This document shows positions 1 through 8,428 of a stretch of 27,174 bases of DNA, piece after piece. Within the stretch, counting starts at the first letter, position 1; each line of letters starts with the position of its first letter. The position numbers and the translations under genes were made by a program. The stretch is from M55B165 sp051744245 (GTDB taxonomy: Bacteria > Actinomycetota > Humimicrobiia > Humimicrobiales > Humimicrobiaceae), in NCBI GenBank assembly GCA_051744245.1, contig JBNJCV010000019.1:1-27174 (forward strand), written 5' to 3'. The notes under the pieces were generated by a model. The model had not been told where the DNA came from, did not search any database, and saw nothing but the letters and a program-made list of their open reading frames with translations.

Positions 1-446
1 TAATTACAATTATTTAGTGCCAATAAATTTAGTTTCTCGTATTGATTTAATTTAGATATGTAGGCATTTATTAATCTATTCATTACTTTATGGACATATT
101 CTGGTTTAACTAGTAAATCTTCCAAGGCCTCTTGTATCCCATACCATCTTATTAACTCATCCCAAGGAGCAAAAATAAAGCCGGGTACACCTTTTTTCCC
201 TATATCTAAGATACCATCAAAAAGTTCAGACATGCTTGTATACATGTCACCTGTACTTTTATAATCAATTGTAACTTGTGGAACCTTTATTTTAAAAATA
301 TCTTGTTCATTTTTTAATTGAGGATTAAATTCTCTAGAATATATACCACCCTCTTCATTTGTTCTCCTAATTTTTACAGCTTCACTTATTCCAAATTCTG
401 TATCTGTAAATACTATATAGCATGGAAATTTTTTTAAACCACATTC
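1..446 (-). pseudogene. 5'-truncated uroporphyrinogen decarboxylase (URO-D) family protein, continues past left edge
   Basis: Reading the minus strand from 446 to 1 gives about 148 codons with no stop. The translation resembles the middle of URO-D-superfamily proteins (PF01208, the long type seen in Clostridia and Planctomycetes). Recognisable pieces are YIVFTDTEFGISEAVKIRRT, FIFAPWDELIRWYGIQEAL and KLNQYEKLNLLALNNCN. The roughly 80-100 residues that normally precede this region are absent. An in-frame TGA lies at 447-449, another stop lies just upstream, and the first in-frame ATG is well inside the domain (near 229). Only about 140 bp separate it from the neighbouring gene, so the missing part does not fit. 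I infer a 5'-deleted remnant. Substrate is unknown; many relatives act in methyl transfer rather than haem synthesis. The C-terminus lies outside the window. Confidence 0.6.
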
Positions 447-530
447 TCAATCTTTTTTACGAACTTAAGAAAAGAAGGTTTTTAAGATGAGAACGATAAG
501 GCCTCTTGGCTTTGTTTTTTTTAGTAGTTA

Positions 531-542
531 TAGCAATTGCTA
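531..542. repeat. 12-bp palindrome TAGCAATTGCTA, copy 1
   Basis: Perfect palindrome TAGCAATTGCTA, extendable here to 14 bp (ATAGCAATTGCTAT). It lies downstream of the DUF4380 gene and upstream of the truncated URO-D remnant. An identical 12-mer lies at 1652-1663. It could be an operator half of a regulator or a chance AT-rich palindrome. Confidence 0.4.
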
Positions 543-588
543 TTTTGGAAAAACTAATAGTTATATTTGTTACAAATTCCTAAAACTA

Positions 589-1512
589 TCAGCTTATGTA
601 TTTATCAGTGTTTTTAACCAATGGTAATAAATTTTGGTCAATTGATTTTTCTTCTTTACTAACTTCTTTTGTAAATAAAAACCAGTTTTCTAAATGCTCT
701 GCTTTATCTCCTGGAGAGACTAGTTTATACTCCCCTAGTGTTTCTATTTCAAGAATATCAGAGTCTGTATATATCTCTGTATTTACGCCGAAGTCTGCAT
801 ATTCTGCAAAAGGGTTATACTTATATCTTTTTATAAAAATCTGGTCCCCCAAACTATAGGCAACCCACCCCAAAGTATTTAACATCCCTATCTTTTGTTT
901 AATTTTGACATTTGGGTCTTGGCTTAATTGTATATATTTTGAACCCCAGGTCCACCGGTCGTCTGCCATATCTGTATACCCCCATAAAGCTAGAGGTCTA
1001 ACAGGAGTAAGCCTTTCATTCCAGCTCTGGTAAGGCTCCTGTGGTATTATTGCTCTCCCCTTTAGGTTCATTACAGTTATAGCCCAGGGAGCAAATTTTA
1101 TGCCCCAAAGGTTATTATTTATAATCCTATGTAAAACTCTAACCTGGTTGTCATCTGGATTTAAAGTTATTTCTATTTGCTTTTGTAAGCCTGTGTATTC
1201 TTCAGTATCCTGGGTTAATATTAAAGTATCATCCTTTACTTCATATTTTACTCTGCTGTTATCTGGATTATAGGAACGTGGCATAGCTTCAGGGGCATGC
1301 CAAAGCCTGTGCCCACCATAGCTTCGCCATTCCTTTCCTCCAATTTTTCCCTGCTCGCTCCCAATTTCACCTAGTAAATTTTGTTCCCCAACATAACCAA
1401 AACGGACTACTCTCGGTCCTATATCCGTAGTTATAATTAATTCCACCTTACCATTAGTCATTCTAATGCAATTAGTCCAACCTCCGAAACTATATCTCTG
1501 TTGTATTTCCAT
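589..1512 (-). CDS. DUF4380-family protein (aldose-epimerase-like fold expected)
   Basis: 307 residues, no signal peptide. The N-terminus carries GGWTNCIRMTNGKVELIITT, then DIGPRVVRFGYVG and GGHRLWHAPEAMPRSYNPDN, the pattern I associate with DUF4380. That family is expected to have a galactose-mutarotase-like beta-sandwich and occurs near sugar-utilisation genes. The start is supported by a ribosome-binding site (AAGGGG) about 7 bases before the ATG. The downstream neighbour on the same strand is a URO-D-family remnant, so the two may once have formed a catabolic cassette. Upstream it diverges from the formate dehydrogenase gene with a 168-bp spacer. The specific substrate cannot be read from the sequence; a role on a sugar or sugar-like compound is inference from the family. 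Confidence 0.7.
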   Translation of the reverse strand: MEIQQRYSFGGWTNCIRMTNGKVELIITTDIGPRVVRFGYVGEQNLLGEIGSEQGKIGGKEWRSYGGHRLWHAPEAMPRSYNPDNSRVKYEVKDDTLILTQDTEEYTGLQKQIEITLNPDDNQVRVLHRIINNNLWGIKFAPWAITVMNLKGRAIIPQEPYQSWNERLTPVRPLALWGYTDMADDRWTWGSKYIQLSQDPNVKIKQKIGMLNTLGWVAYSLGDQIFIKRYKYNPFAEYADFGVNTEIYTDSDILEIETLGEYKLVSPGDKAEHLENWFLFTKEVSKEEKSIDQNLLPLVKNTDKYIS

Positions 1513-1588
1513 GAATTTCCCCTTAATTTTTAAAGATAATTATTTATAATACCACGAAATTATTGCTCATAGTAGCCATTATTTTAAG

Positions 1589-1617
1589 TTGTAAATTTGG
1601 ATAAAATAATTTATTAT
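1589..1617 (+). promoter_or_regulatory. candidate promoter of the formate dehydrogenase gene
   Basis: TTGTAA (1589-1594), a 17-bp spacer, then TATTAT (1612-1617), giving a leader of about 60 nt. Two mismatches in -35 and one in -10, in very AT-rich DNA, so only tentative. Confidence 0.3.
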
Positions 1618-1651
1618 TAACCACTAAGCAATAATTTTTTATATCTTATGC

Positions 1652-1663
1652 TAGCAATTGCTA
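1652..1663. repeat. 12-bp palindrome TAGCAATTGCTA, copy 2
   Basis: Identical to the palindrome at 531-542, here 17 bp before the formate dehydrogenase start codon and downstream of its candidate promoter. That is a position where a bound repressor could block transcription or initiation. Confidence 0.4.
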
Positions 1664-1680
1664 CAAAACATTAGCTCTTT

Positions 1681-4389
1681 ATGGAAGAGAAAATTAAAAA
1701 AGAAGACTTGATAACTGTTTCCATTAATGACCAGGAAATTAATGGTAAGCCAGGCCAAACCATTCTAGAATTAGCCTTAGAAAATAATATATTCATTCCC
1801 CACCTTTGTTTTGATCCCCGTATTAAAGCCCAAGGAGCCTGCCGGCTGTGCCTGGTGGAAGTAGAAGGGCTAAAAGAGGCAGTTCCTTCTTGCATTACTA
1901 AAATATCTCCGGGAATGGAAATTAAAACCAATACCAAGCATATAAAAGAAATTGTTAAGCTCAACTTAGAGCTTATATTATCTGACCACCCTCTTGACTG
2001 CTTGACCTGTGAATCATGTGGCAATTGTACCTTGCAGGATCTTGCTTACCTTTATGACGTTGACCAGAGGAAATTTATTGGCAGCATCCATACAAAAAAA
2101 GTTTTTCAGGACAACCCTTTTGTCTTAAGGGACAATGAAAAATGCATACTTTGCGGAAGATGTGTAAGAATTTGTGATAACTTAATAGGAGCCAATGCCA
2201 TTGGGTATGCCGGCAGGGGCTTTGAATGCGAGATAATACCTGCATTCGAACAAAGCCTAAAAGATACAGAATGTGTATTCTGCGGTAATTGCATCTCTAC
2301 CTGTCCGGTAGGAGCCCTGCAGCCAAAGCAATATCTCAGGAAAGCCAGATACTGGGAAACAAAAAAAGTTCAAACTACCTGTCCCTATTGTGGTGTCGGC
2401 TGCCAGATAGACCTTCACATAAAGGATAACAAGATTGTTAATGTTACCTCGGATATTGGTGAGAATATAAATAAGGGTAGCTTATGCGTTAAAGGCAAAT
2501 TTGGCCTTGATTTCGTTAGCAGCGACAAAAGACTTACCTCGCCCCTACAAAAAAGAGGCAGCAATTTTGAAAATATTTCCTGGGAAGATGCTTTGGATTC
2601 TATAGCCTCCCAGCTGAAGAGCATTATTCAAAAACATGGCCCCGATTCAATTGGCATATTGAGTTCAGCAAAATGCACCAATGAAGAAAACTTTCTGCTC
2701 TCTAAATTTGCCAGAGCGGCGATAGGAACAAATAATATTGACCACTGTGCCAGATTGTGCCATGCCTCTACTATTACCGGTCTTATTCCCACTTTTGGCA
2801 GTGGCGCAATGACTAATTCCTTTGAAGATATTAAGGATGCTAAAGCAGCTATAGTTATTGGATCCAATACAACTGAAGCGCATCCGGTAATAAGCTATGA
2901 GCTGATAAACCAAGCAGTGGAAGGCAATTTGAAACTAATAGTTATAGACCCTAGAAAAATTCCCCTCACCAAATATGCCCATATACACCTCCAGCAAAGG
3001 CCGGGAACTGATATTGCAGTGCTAATGGGGTTAATGAACATAATTTATGAAAATAACCTGCATGATAGGGAGTACATAGAAAAAAAGACAGAAAACTTCG
3101 GTAATTTAGCAGAAAGTTTTAAGGACTATACCCCAGAAAAAGTAGAAGAGCTTTCCGGCGTAGACAAAGATGACCTAATAGAGGCAGCCAAAGTTTACGG
3201 CTCTGCCAAAAGCGCTTCTATCTACTATTCAATGGGCATAACCCAGCATACCTGCGGCACTGAAAATGTAATATCTATCGCCAACCTATCCATGATGACA
3301 GGGAATATTGGCAAGCGCGGCGGAGGGGTGAATCCACTAAGAGGACAAAATAATGTGCAAGGCGCTTGCGACCTTGGCGCACTTCCCAATGTTTATAGCG
3401 GATACCAGTACGTTGAAGATGAAAATATCAGACATAAGTTCGAATCTGTTTGGGGTAAAAAACTTCCCCCTAAAAAAGGGCTAACTGTTACTGAAATGAT
3501 AGATGAGGCAAAGGCTGGTAATATAAAAGCCTTATACATAATGGGGGAAAATCCCATGCTAAGCGACCCAGATATTTTACATGTGGCAGAAGCCCTGGAA
3601 AACCTTGAGCTTCTAGTGGTGCAAGACATATTTATCACAGAAACAGGAGAATTTGCAGATTTTATTTTACCGAGCACATGTTTTGCTGAAAAAAATGGTA
3701 CCTTCACAAATACGGACCGGAGGATCCAAAGAGTAAATAAAGCCCTAGATCCACCTGGCAAAACTCTGGAAGACTGGAAAATAATATGTATGCTCTCTGA
3801 AAAATTAGGCTATAGCATGGAATACGAATCGGCTTCTGAAATTATGGATGAAATCGCAAAGCTTACCCCCATATATTCTGGAATAAATTTCAGCAGGCTT
3901 GATGATTGCCCCCTTCAGTGGCCATGTACTGGTGAGGACCATCCTGGAACTGATATCCTACACGCTAAAAACTTCTCACGGGGCAAGGGAAGGTTTATGC
4001 CGGTAGAATTCAGCCTACCTGCTGAAAATCCTGATAACAAATTTCCTTACATCCTGACTACGGGTAGAATTCTATATCATTTTCATACCAGGACAATGAG
4101 CGGGAAATCTGATTTCCTTAATTTAATCGCCCCCATGGCCCTAGCTCATATAAATGAAATTGACGCCAAAAAATTAAATATCAAAGATGGGGATAGAGTA
4201 AAGCTTGAAACCAGGAGAGGAGAAATAGAAGCAGTTTCCAAAGTTGATTCAAGCATAAAAGAAGGAGTAGTATTTATTCCTTTCCATTTCGCTGACTCTC
4301 CAGCAAACAAGCTTACAAATCCTGCTCTTGATCCAAAAGCAAAAATACCTGAATATAAGGCTTGCGCAGTAAAAATTTCTAAGGTATAA
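1681..4389 (+). CDS. fdhA: formate dehydrogenase alpha subunit, NuoG-like Fe-S N-terminus, cysteine (non-selenocysteine) form
   Basis: 902 residues; Mo- or W-bis-pterin oxidoreductase that interconverts formate and CO2. Domains in order: plant-type [2Fe-2S] ferredoxin (C43, C54, C57, C71); His-Cys3 [4Fe-4S] motif DHPLDCLTC with H103, C107, C110 and C113/C116; two [4Fe-4S] motifs (C155/158/161/165 and C198/201/204/208); then the molybdopterin catalytic domain with its own cluster (C234, C237, C241, C269). The metal ligand is Cys360 (TGC, 2758-2760) in the motif NIDHCARLCHAS, where many relatives have selenocysteine. A C-terminal molydopterin-dinucleotide-binding domain follows (LTTGRILYHFHTRTMSGKS). 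No signal peptide, so cytoplasmic. The start ATG follows an in-frame TAG nine bases upstream and lacks a clear ribosome-binding site. No NADH-binding, hydrogenase or other electron-transfer partner lies nearby, so its electron acceptor is unknown. Confidence 0.93.
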   Translation: MEEKIKKEDLITVSINDQEINGKPGQTILELALENNIFIPHLCFDPRIKAQGACRLCLVEVEGLKEAVPSCITKISPGMEIKTNTKHIKEIVKLNLELILSDHPLDCLTCESCGNCTLQDLAYLYDVDQRKFIGSIHTKKVFQDNPFVLRDNEKCILCGRCVRICDNLIGANAIGYAGRGFECEIIPAFEQSLKDTECVFCGNCISTCPVGALQPKQYLRKARYWETKKVQTTCPYCGVGCQIDLHIKDNKIVNVTSDIGENINKGSLCVKGKFGLDFVSSDKRLTSPLQKRGSNFENISWEDALDSIASQLKSIIQKHGPDSIGILSSAKCTNEENFLLSKFARAAIGTNNIDHCARLCHASTITGLIPTFGSGAMTNSFEDIKDAKAAIVIGSNTTEAHPVISYELINQAVEGNLKLIVIDPRKIPLTKYAHIHLQQRPGTDIAVLMGLMNIIYENNLHDREYIEKKTENFGNLAESFKDYTPEKVEELSGVDKDDLIEAAKVYGSAKSASIYYSMGITQHTCGTENVISIANLSMMTGNIGKRGGGVNPLRGQNNVQGACDLGALPNVYSGYQYVEDENIRHKFESVWGKKLPPKKGLTVTEMIDEAKAGNIKALYIMGENPMLSDPDILHVAEALENLELLVVQDIFITETGEFADFILPSTCFAEKNGTFTNTDRRIQRVNKALDPPGKTLEDWKIICMLSEKLGYSMEYESASEIMDEIAKLTPIYSGINFSRLDDCPLQWPCTGEDHPGTDILHAKNFSRGKGRFMPVEFSLPAENPDNKFPYILTTGRILYHFHTRTMSGKSDFLNLIAPMALAHINEIDAKKLNIKDGDRVKLETRRGEIEAVSKVDSSIKEGVVFIPFHFADSPANKLTNPALDPKAKIPEYKACAVKISKV

Positions 4390-4671
4390 ATAAATACTGG
4401 TAAAATTACCTTTATTAAATTGCATTTTATCCTATTAAGTTTTATATTTCTTAAAAAATCATGTGCTAAAAAGCTGCATGAAGCCGCTTTAAAAACAAAT
4501 AGAACCAGTAAATTTTGGCGGCAAGGCTTGGAGGTTTGTTTGGTTGACAACCTAAAATCTTACCAGGATAATAGATTAATACAATTAATTAAATTTTTAT
4601 TCTTATCCTTTTGAATATATATTTTTTAACTTTTTTATGGGATACTTATATTATGCAAAAGGGGTGAGTAT
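4390..4671. other. intergenic spacer between fdhA and corA, no gene supported
   Basis: 282 bp. It holds a weak inverted repeat just after the fdhA stop (GGTA-AAAT-TACC within AATAAA/TTTATT arms) without a U-run, and a short open frame (4420-4614) with no ribosome-binding site or family resemblance. TTAACT-17 bp-TATTAT at 4626-4654 could be a corA promoter, but its start point would crowd the ribosome-binding site. Confidence 0.4.
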
Positions 4672-5637
4672 ATGAAGCTATTAGTTTTTGACAAAAAAGA
4701 GAAAACAGTTCTTCAGGATTTAAAACTCTCACAAATTACCCCTTATATCAACAACCACCAGTACATGATCTGGATAGACATTGAGGACCCCAGCCGGGAA
4801 AACATGCAGTTTCTGCTGGACTATTTTAAATTCCATCCCCTGGATATTGAAGACTGCCTTTCAGTAATAGAAAGGCCTAAGCTGGATGAATATGATGAAT
4901 ATATGTTTCTAGTTATGCATATACCTTTTTTTATAAAGCAAACCAGGAAGCTAGTCCCTTTTACTGTAAATATATTTATAGGAAAGAATTTTTTGGTAAC
5001 TGTCCACCAGGGAGTGTGCAAACCTATACAAAATACCTGGAATAATATAACCGAAAACCAGTCCAGGGTTGCTGCGGGCTCAGGCTACCTTCTCCACAGA
5101 ATTATAGATTCACTTATTGATTATAGCTTTCCTATCCTTAATAAAATTTATAGGAATATCCAAAATGTGGAAGATGAAATATTTAAAAAAGCCAGTAATA
5201 AAAATGTAAGGGATATTTTAAGAATTAGGACAAATATTTTAACCTTTAGAAATATTGTTTTCCCCCAACGTAAAATCTTAAAGACCTTTGAGATTAAGGA
5301 TATGGAATTCTTAATAGGCGAGCTTGAGGTATACTTTAGCGACCTGGTAGACCACATAGAAAAAATTTGGGATACTCTTGGAAATTACAAGGAATTAATA
5401 GAGGGCATCCATGAAGCACACCAGTCCCTTCTTTCCAACAAGATCAATGACATCATGAGGATTCTGACTATTTTTTCAGTAATTGTCCTGCCCCTTACCT
5501 TTATAACCGGAATCTACGGAATGAACATTGGCCTTCCCATTTCAGGATATCCTTATGCATTCGTAATTATCATGGTATTCATGTTCTTTATTGCCATCGG
5601 CATGCTTACATACTTTAAATACAAAGACTGGCTCTAA
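4672..5637 (+). CDS. corA: CorA-family divalent-cation (Mg2+/Co2+) transporter
   Basis: 321 residues, typical for CorA. The cytoplasmic N-terminal alpha/beta domain carries HPLDIEDCLSVIERPKLDEY, a segment typical of the family. A long helical stalk (about 150-255) leads to two C-terminal membrane helices (about 258-278 and 292-315). The signature YGMN, with GMN at 283-285, forms the selectivity loop between the helices. The C-terminus ends in KYKDWL, a short basic tail as expected. The start is supported by the ribosome-binding site AAAAGGGGTGAG before the ATG. It is convergent with the lipoprotein gene downstream; the two stop codons are 1 bp apart with no obvious terminator hairpin between. 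Ion preference (Mg2+, Co2+ or Ni2+) cannot be told from sequence. Confidence 0.92.
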   Translation: MKLLVFDKKEKTVLQDLKLSQITPYINNHQYMIWIDIEDPSRENMQFLLDYFKFHPLDIEDCLSVIERPKLDEYDEYMFLVMHIPFFIKQTRKLVPFTVNIFIGKNFLVTVHQGVCKPIQNTWNNITENQSRVAAGSGYLLHRIIDSLIDYSFPILNKIYRNIQNVEDEIFKKASNKNVRDILRIRTNILTFRNIVFPQRKILKTFEIKDMEFLIGELEVYFSDLVDHIEKIWDTLGNYKELIEGIHEAHQSLLSNKINDIMRILTIFSVIVLPLTFITGIYGMNIGLPISGYPYAFVIIMVFMFFIAIGMLTYFKYKDWL

Positions 5638-5638
5638 G

Positions 5639-6394
5639 CTAGGCCTTTACTTTAAGGGCATCCTTGTATGAGACACTAAAACTGTAGCTACTAAATTCAG
5701 GCAGGTATTCATCTAGCATAAGCTTTAAACTAAATTTTTCCCTGCCCAGGGAAGACAGTTCTTTCCTTGGGATATAGCATTGTTTAATAAAAGCCACTTT
5801 TCCAAATTTGTCATAGAAAGTACACAGTAAAATAATATCTTCTATTCTGTTCTGGCTTAGATTGACCAATTCCCCTTCTATAATTAAGAAATTATCCTCA
5901 TAATAATATTTCTCTTCTCTTACCACCGGATTACCCTCAAATCCTTTGTAGAAGTTACTGTAGTTTAGTCCTATTTTTACCCTGGCAATATCTATATAAA
6001 TGCTTTTTTCCTTTAGTAAAAAGTAAAACGGTGCCTTTTCTTTTGGATACAAATTTTCTATTTTGCTTTCACGTACATCCGAAAATATTTTTTCGCCGTC
6101 CCTGCTATAAAAATCAAAAGTTATTTCCAGGTCTGTTTTGCTTGTACTAGAAGTGTTTTTAAGTTCTCCGAGAATGACCAGATTGCCATAAATATCTAAA
6201 TATAAATTGCAGTTCTTAATCTCTACATCTATTACCGAGGTAGTCTCTATTTTTATGTCATCATAATTAAAATAGGCAAATGTCTCCTCAGAATACATGT
6301 TTTTCTTTTCCAAAGCTTGATCTGTGCTGCTGCAGGAGAAAATGAATAAAAGAAAAAAGATTAAAAAAATAATTAATGTTTTAGCACTGGTCAT
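5639..6394 (-). CDS. predicted lipoprotein with two FxLYD-like domains
   Basis: 251 residues. The N-terminus is a hydrophobic signal (TLIIFLIFFLLFIFSCSS) with a lipobox-like ending in Cys21, so a lipid-anchored extracytoplasmic protein is predicted. Two similar segments follow: about 66-120 (LDIYGNLVILGELKNTS...) and about 160-215 (YEDNFLIIEGELVNLSQNRI...). Both follow the FxLYD pattern of 'G.l.N.s...i.....tFyd..Gkv', a beta-sandwich domain common in surface lipoproteins. The gene is last in the dnaN-pan block; its start codon overlaps the end of panD by 14 bp, which suggests translational coupling. Its function is unknown, and nothing links it directly to pantothenate. Confidence 0.65.
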   Translation of the reverse strand: MTSAKTLIIFLIFFLLFIFSCSSTDQALEKKNMYSEETFAYFNYDDIKIETTSVIDVEIKNCNLYLDIYGNLVILGELKNTSSTSKTDLEITFDFYSRDGEKIFSDVRESKIENLYPKEKAPFYFLLKEKSIYIDIARVKIGLNYSNFYKGFEGNPVVREEKYYYEDNFLIIEGELVNLSQNRIEDIILLCTFYDKFGKVAFIKQCYIPRKELSSLGREKFSLKLMLDEYLPEFSSYSFSVSYKDALKVKA

Positions 6395-6764
6395 CTTTTT
6401 CTACATGGTATTCTTCATCAATAATGTTGTTATTTTCGTCCAGGGTTACAATCTTGGGCTTGTATTTTTTTGCCTTCTCCTCTTCTATCAGCCCGAAAGC
6501 CATTATAATAATCCTGTCTCCAGTAAGTATTTTTCTCGCAGCTGCCCCGTTTAAGCAAATTTCCCTGCTCTCTTTTTTCCCTTCTATAACATATGTTTCA
6601 AGCCGCTCCCCGCTATCAATACTAACCACCATTACCTTCTCGTAGGGCAGTATTTTCGCATGATCCATAATATTTCTGTCTATGGTAATGCTTCCCATAT
6701 AATGTATTTTTGCATCAGTAACCTTAGCCCTGTGTATTTTGCTCTTTAAAACAGTAACTTTCAT
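6381..6764 (-). CDS. panD: aspartate 1-decarboxylase (pyruvoyl-dependent)
   Basis: 127 residues. Makes beta-alanine from aspartate for pantothenate synthesis. The proenzyme self-cleaves at Gly-Ser to create the pyruvoyl cofactor. Starting at ATG 6764 (MKVTVLKSKIHRAKVT) puts the cleavage pair in HYMGSIT at Gly24-Ser25, exactly the canonical position. An upstream in-frame GTG (6773) overlaps the panC stop and would add three residues, but AAAGGTG lies at a good distance from the ATG. NGAAARKILTGDRIIIMAFG is the usual C-terminal family motif. The gene lies 5 bp after panC, so panB, panC and panD are tightly coupled. Confidence 0.95.
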   Translation of the reverse strand: MKVTVLKSKIHRAKVTDAKIHYMGSITIDRNIMDHAKILPYEKVMVVSIDSGERLETYVIEGKKESREICLNGAAARKILTGDRIIIMAFGLIEEEKAKKYKPKIVTLDENNNIIDEEYHVEKDDQC

Positions 6765-6769
6765 TCCTA

Positions 6770-7618
6770 TCACCTTTTTACTATTATATTATCTATCAGC
6801 CTGGTGTTGCCAACCCATATGGCGGCAGCTGCTAATACTTCCCTGGAAGGAATACCTCTTACTTTCTTCAGGTTGTCTTTTTCCCTAATGTCAAAATAAT
6901 CTACTTTTTTTACATATTTATTGCTGTTTAAATAAGTTATGGCCTCTTTTTCCACCCTGCCTGCTGTTTTCCCCTCTTTTATTAAGTTTTCGGCAAGTTT
7001 TAGACTTTCATATAACACAGTGGCATTTTTCCTCTCTTCTGTTGATAAGTACTTGTTGCGGGAGCTTAATGCCAGATTATCTTTTTCCCTAACTATATTC
7101 CCCCCAATAATATCAATATCCAAGTTTAGGTCTTTGGCCATCTTTTTTATAATCACCAGCTGCTGGTAATCCTTTTTGCCGAAATAGGCTCTGGTGGGAC
7201 TCACTATATTAAAAAGCTTTAGTACTACCGTGCAAACCCCCCTAAAGTGGCCGGGCCGGAACTTACCGCACATAATGCTGTCCAGGCCCTCCACATTTAC
7301 ATATGTCCTGTGGTCTTTTCCATATATTTCCTCATTGGGGGGATGAAAAATATAATTTACCCCGGCCTCTTTTGCTAATTTTGAGTCTCTTCCCATGTCC
7401 CGGGGATATTTTTTATAGTCTTCTGAGGGACCGAACTGGGTAGGGTTTACAAATATGCTTATAACCACTATATCATTTTCCTCCCTGGCCAGCTCCATCA
7501 AGCTTAGATGGCCTGGGTGGAGGTATCCCATGGTGGGGACAAACCCTATAGTTTTGCCCTGGTTTTTTAATTTCTGCAGCTTTTTTTGAAGCTGATTGAT
7601 TTTTTCAATTGTCTCCAT
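6770..7618 (-). CDS. panC: pantothenate synthetase (pantoate-beta-alanine ligase)
   Basis: 282 residues, the usual length. Joins pantoate and beta-alanine using ATP through a pantoyl-adenylate. The nucleotidyltransferase motif PTMGYLHPGHLSL (HxGH type) lies near residue 28. FVNPTQFGPSEDYKKYPRD and YFGKKDYQQL are substrate-site segments, and LALSSRNKYLS is the KMSKS-like loop. It begins 1 bp after the panB stop and ends overlapping a potential panD GTG, so the three are almost certainly one transcript. Confidence 0.96.
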   Translation of the reverse strand: METIEKINQLQKKLQKLKNQGKTIGFVPTMGYLHPGHLSLMELAREENDIVVISIFVNPTQFGPSEDYKKYPRDMGRDSKLAKEAGVNYIFHPPNEEIYGKDHRTYVNVEGLDSIMCGKFRPGHFRGVCTVVLKLFNIVSPTRAYFGKKDYQQLVIIKKMAKDLNLDIDIIGGNIVREKDNLALSSRNKYLSTEERKNATVLYESLKLAENLIKEGKTAGRVEKEAITYLNSNKYVKKVDYFDIREKDNLKKVRGIPSREVLAAAAIWVGNTRLIDNIIVKR

Positions 7619-7619
7619 C

Positions 7620-8420
7620 TTAGTATGAGTGCTCCTCAGCAGGAAATTTCTTGTCTTTAACTTCTTGTATATACTTTTTGTAGCATGTCTTCATTTCTTT
7701 TCCCAGTTCTGCATACCTTTTAGAAAACTTGGGCTTAAATTTTTCAAACAGGCCCAGCATATCATGGGTTACAAGCACTTGCCCGTCACAAAAAACCCCT
7801 GCCCCGATCCCAATGGTGGGAACGCTAATTTGCTCTGTAATTTTTTTGGCCAATTGGGCAGGAACTTTTTCTAAAACTATGGAAAAAACTCCGGCAGACT
7901 CCAACTCTTTTGCATCCTCTACCATTTTTTGAGCTTCTTTGTTGCTCTCACCCCTTACCCCATAACCGCCAAATTTATGGATAGACTGAGGGGTTAACCC
8001 TAGATGGCCCATGACCGGTATTCCTGCATCTACAATTTTTTTAATAGTGGCTAGCACTTCTTTTCCACCTTCCAGCTTAATTGCTTCTACCCCGGACTCT
8101 TTTAGAAACCTCCCTGCGTTTTTTACTGCTTCCTTGCTGCTGACCTGATAAGACATAAAAGGCATATCCCCTATTACCATTGCTTTTTTTACTCCCCTTT
8201 TTACTGCTTTGCAGTGGTGTATCATTTCATCCATGGTTACCGGGATGGTGTTCTCATAACCTATAACTACGTTTCCCGCTGAATCCCCCACCAATATTAA
8301 ATCTATACCACATTCGTCGAGCTGGGAAGCCATAAGGTAGTCATAGGCAGTTAGCATGGTTATCTTTTCGCCAGTTGACTTCATTTCCATAAGCCTGTTT
8401 ATATTTATTTTTTCAGTCAT
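7620..8420 (-). CDS. panB: 3-methyl-2-oxobutanoate hydroxymethyltransferase (ketopantoate hydroxymethyltransferase)
   Basis: 266 residues. Adds a hydroxymethyl group from methylene-tetrahydrofolate to 2-oxoisovalerate, giving ketopantoate. The TIM-barrel markers are visible: MLTAYDYLMASQLDE near the start, LVGDSAGNVVIGYENTIPVT with the metal-binding Asp, GDMPFMSYQVS, EAIKLEGG, and GHLGLTPQSIHKFGGYGVRG. The ATG follows an AGGTG ribosome-binding site. It is 8 bp downstream of the DUF2520 gene and 1 bp upstream of panC. Confidence 0.97.
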   Translation of the reverse strand: MTEKININRLMEMKSTGEKITMLTAYDYLMASQLDECGIDLILVGDSAGNVVIGYENTIPVTMDEMIHHCKAVKRGVKKAMVIGDMPFMSYQVSSKEAVKNAGRFLKESGVEAIKLEGGKEVLATIKKIVDAGIPVMGHLGLTPQSIHKFGGYGVRGESNKEAQKMVEDAKELESAGVFSIVLEKVPAQLAKKITEQISVPTIGIGAGVFCDGQVLVTHDMLGLFEKFKPKFSKRYAELGKEMKTCYKKYIQEVKDKKFPAEEHSY

Positions 8421-8428
8421 ATTTGCAC

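Noticed and set aside
498..522. Small plus-strand hairpin AAGGCC-TCTT-GGCTTT followed by a long T-run
   Set aside because: It looks like a terminator but no plus-strand gene precedes it, and on the minus strand, where the genes lie, there is no U-run. Left out of the features.
4420..4614. 64-codon plus-strand frame between fdhA and corA
   Set aside because: No ribosome-binding site, no recognisable family, and composition typical of AT-rich spacer.
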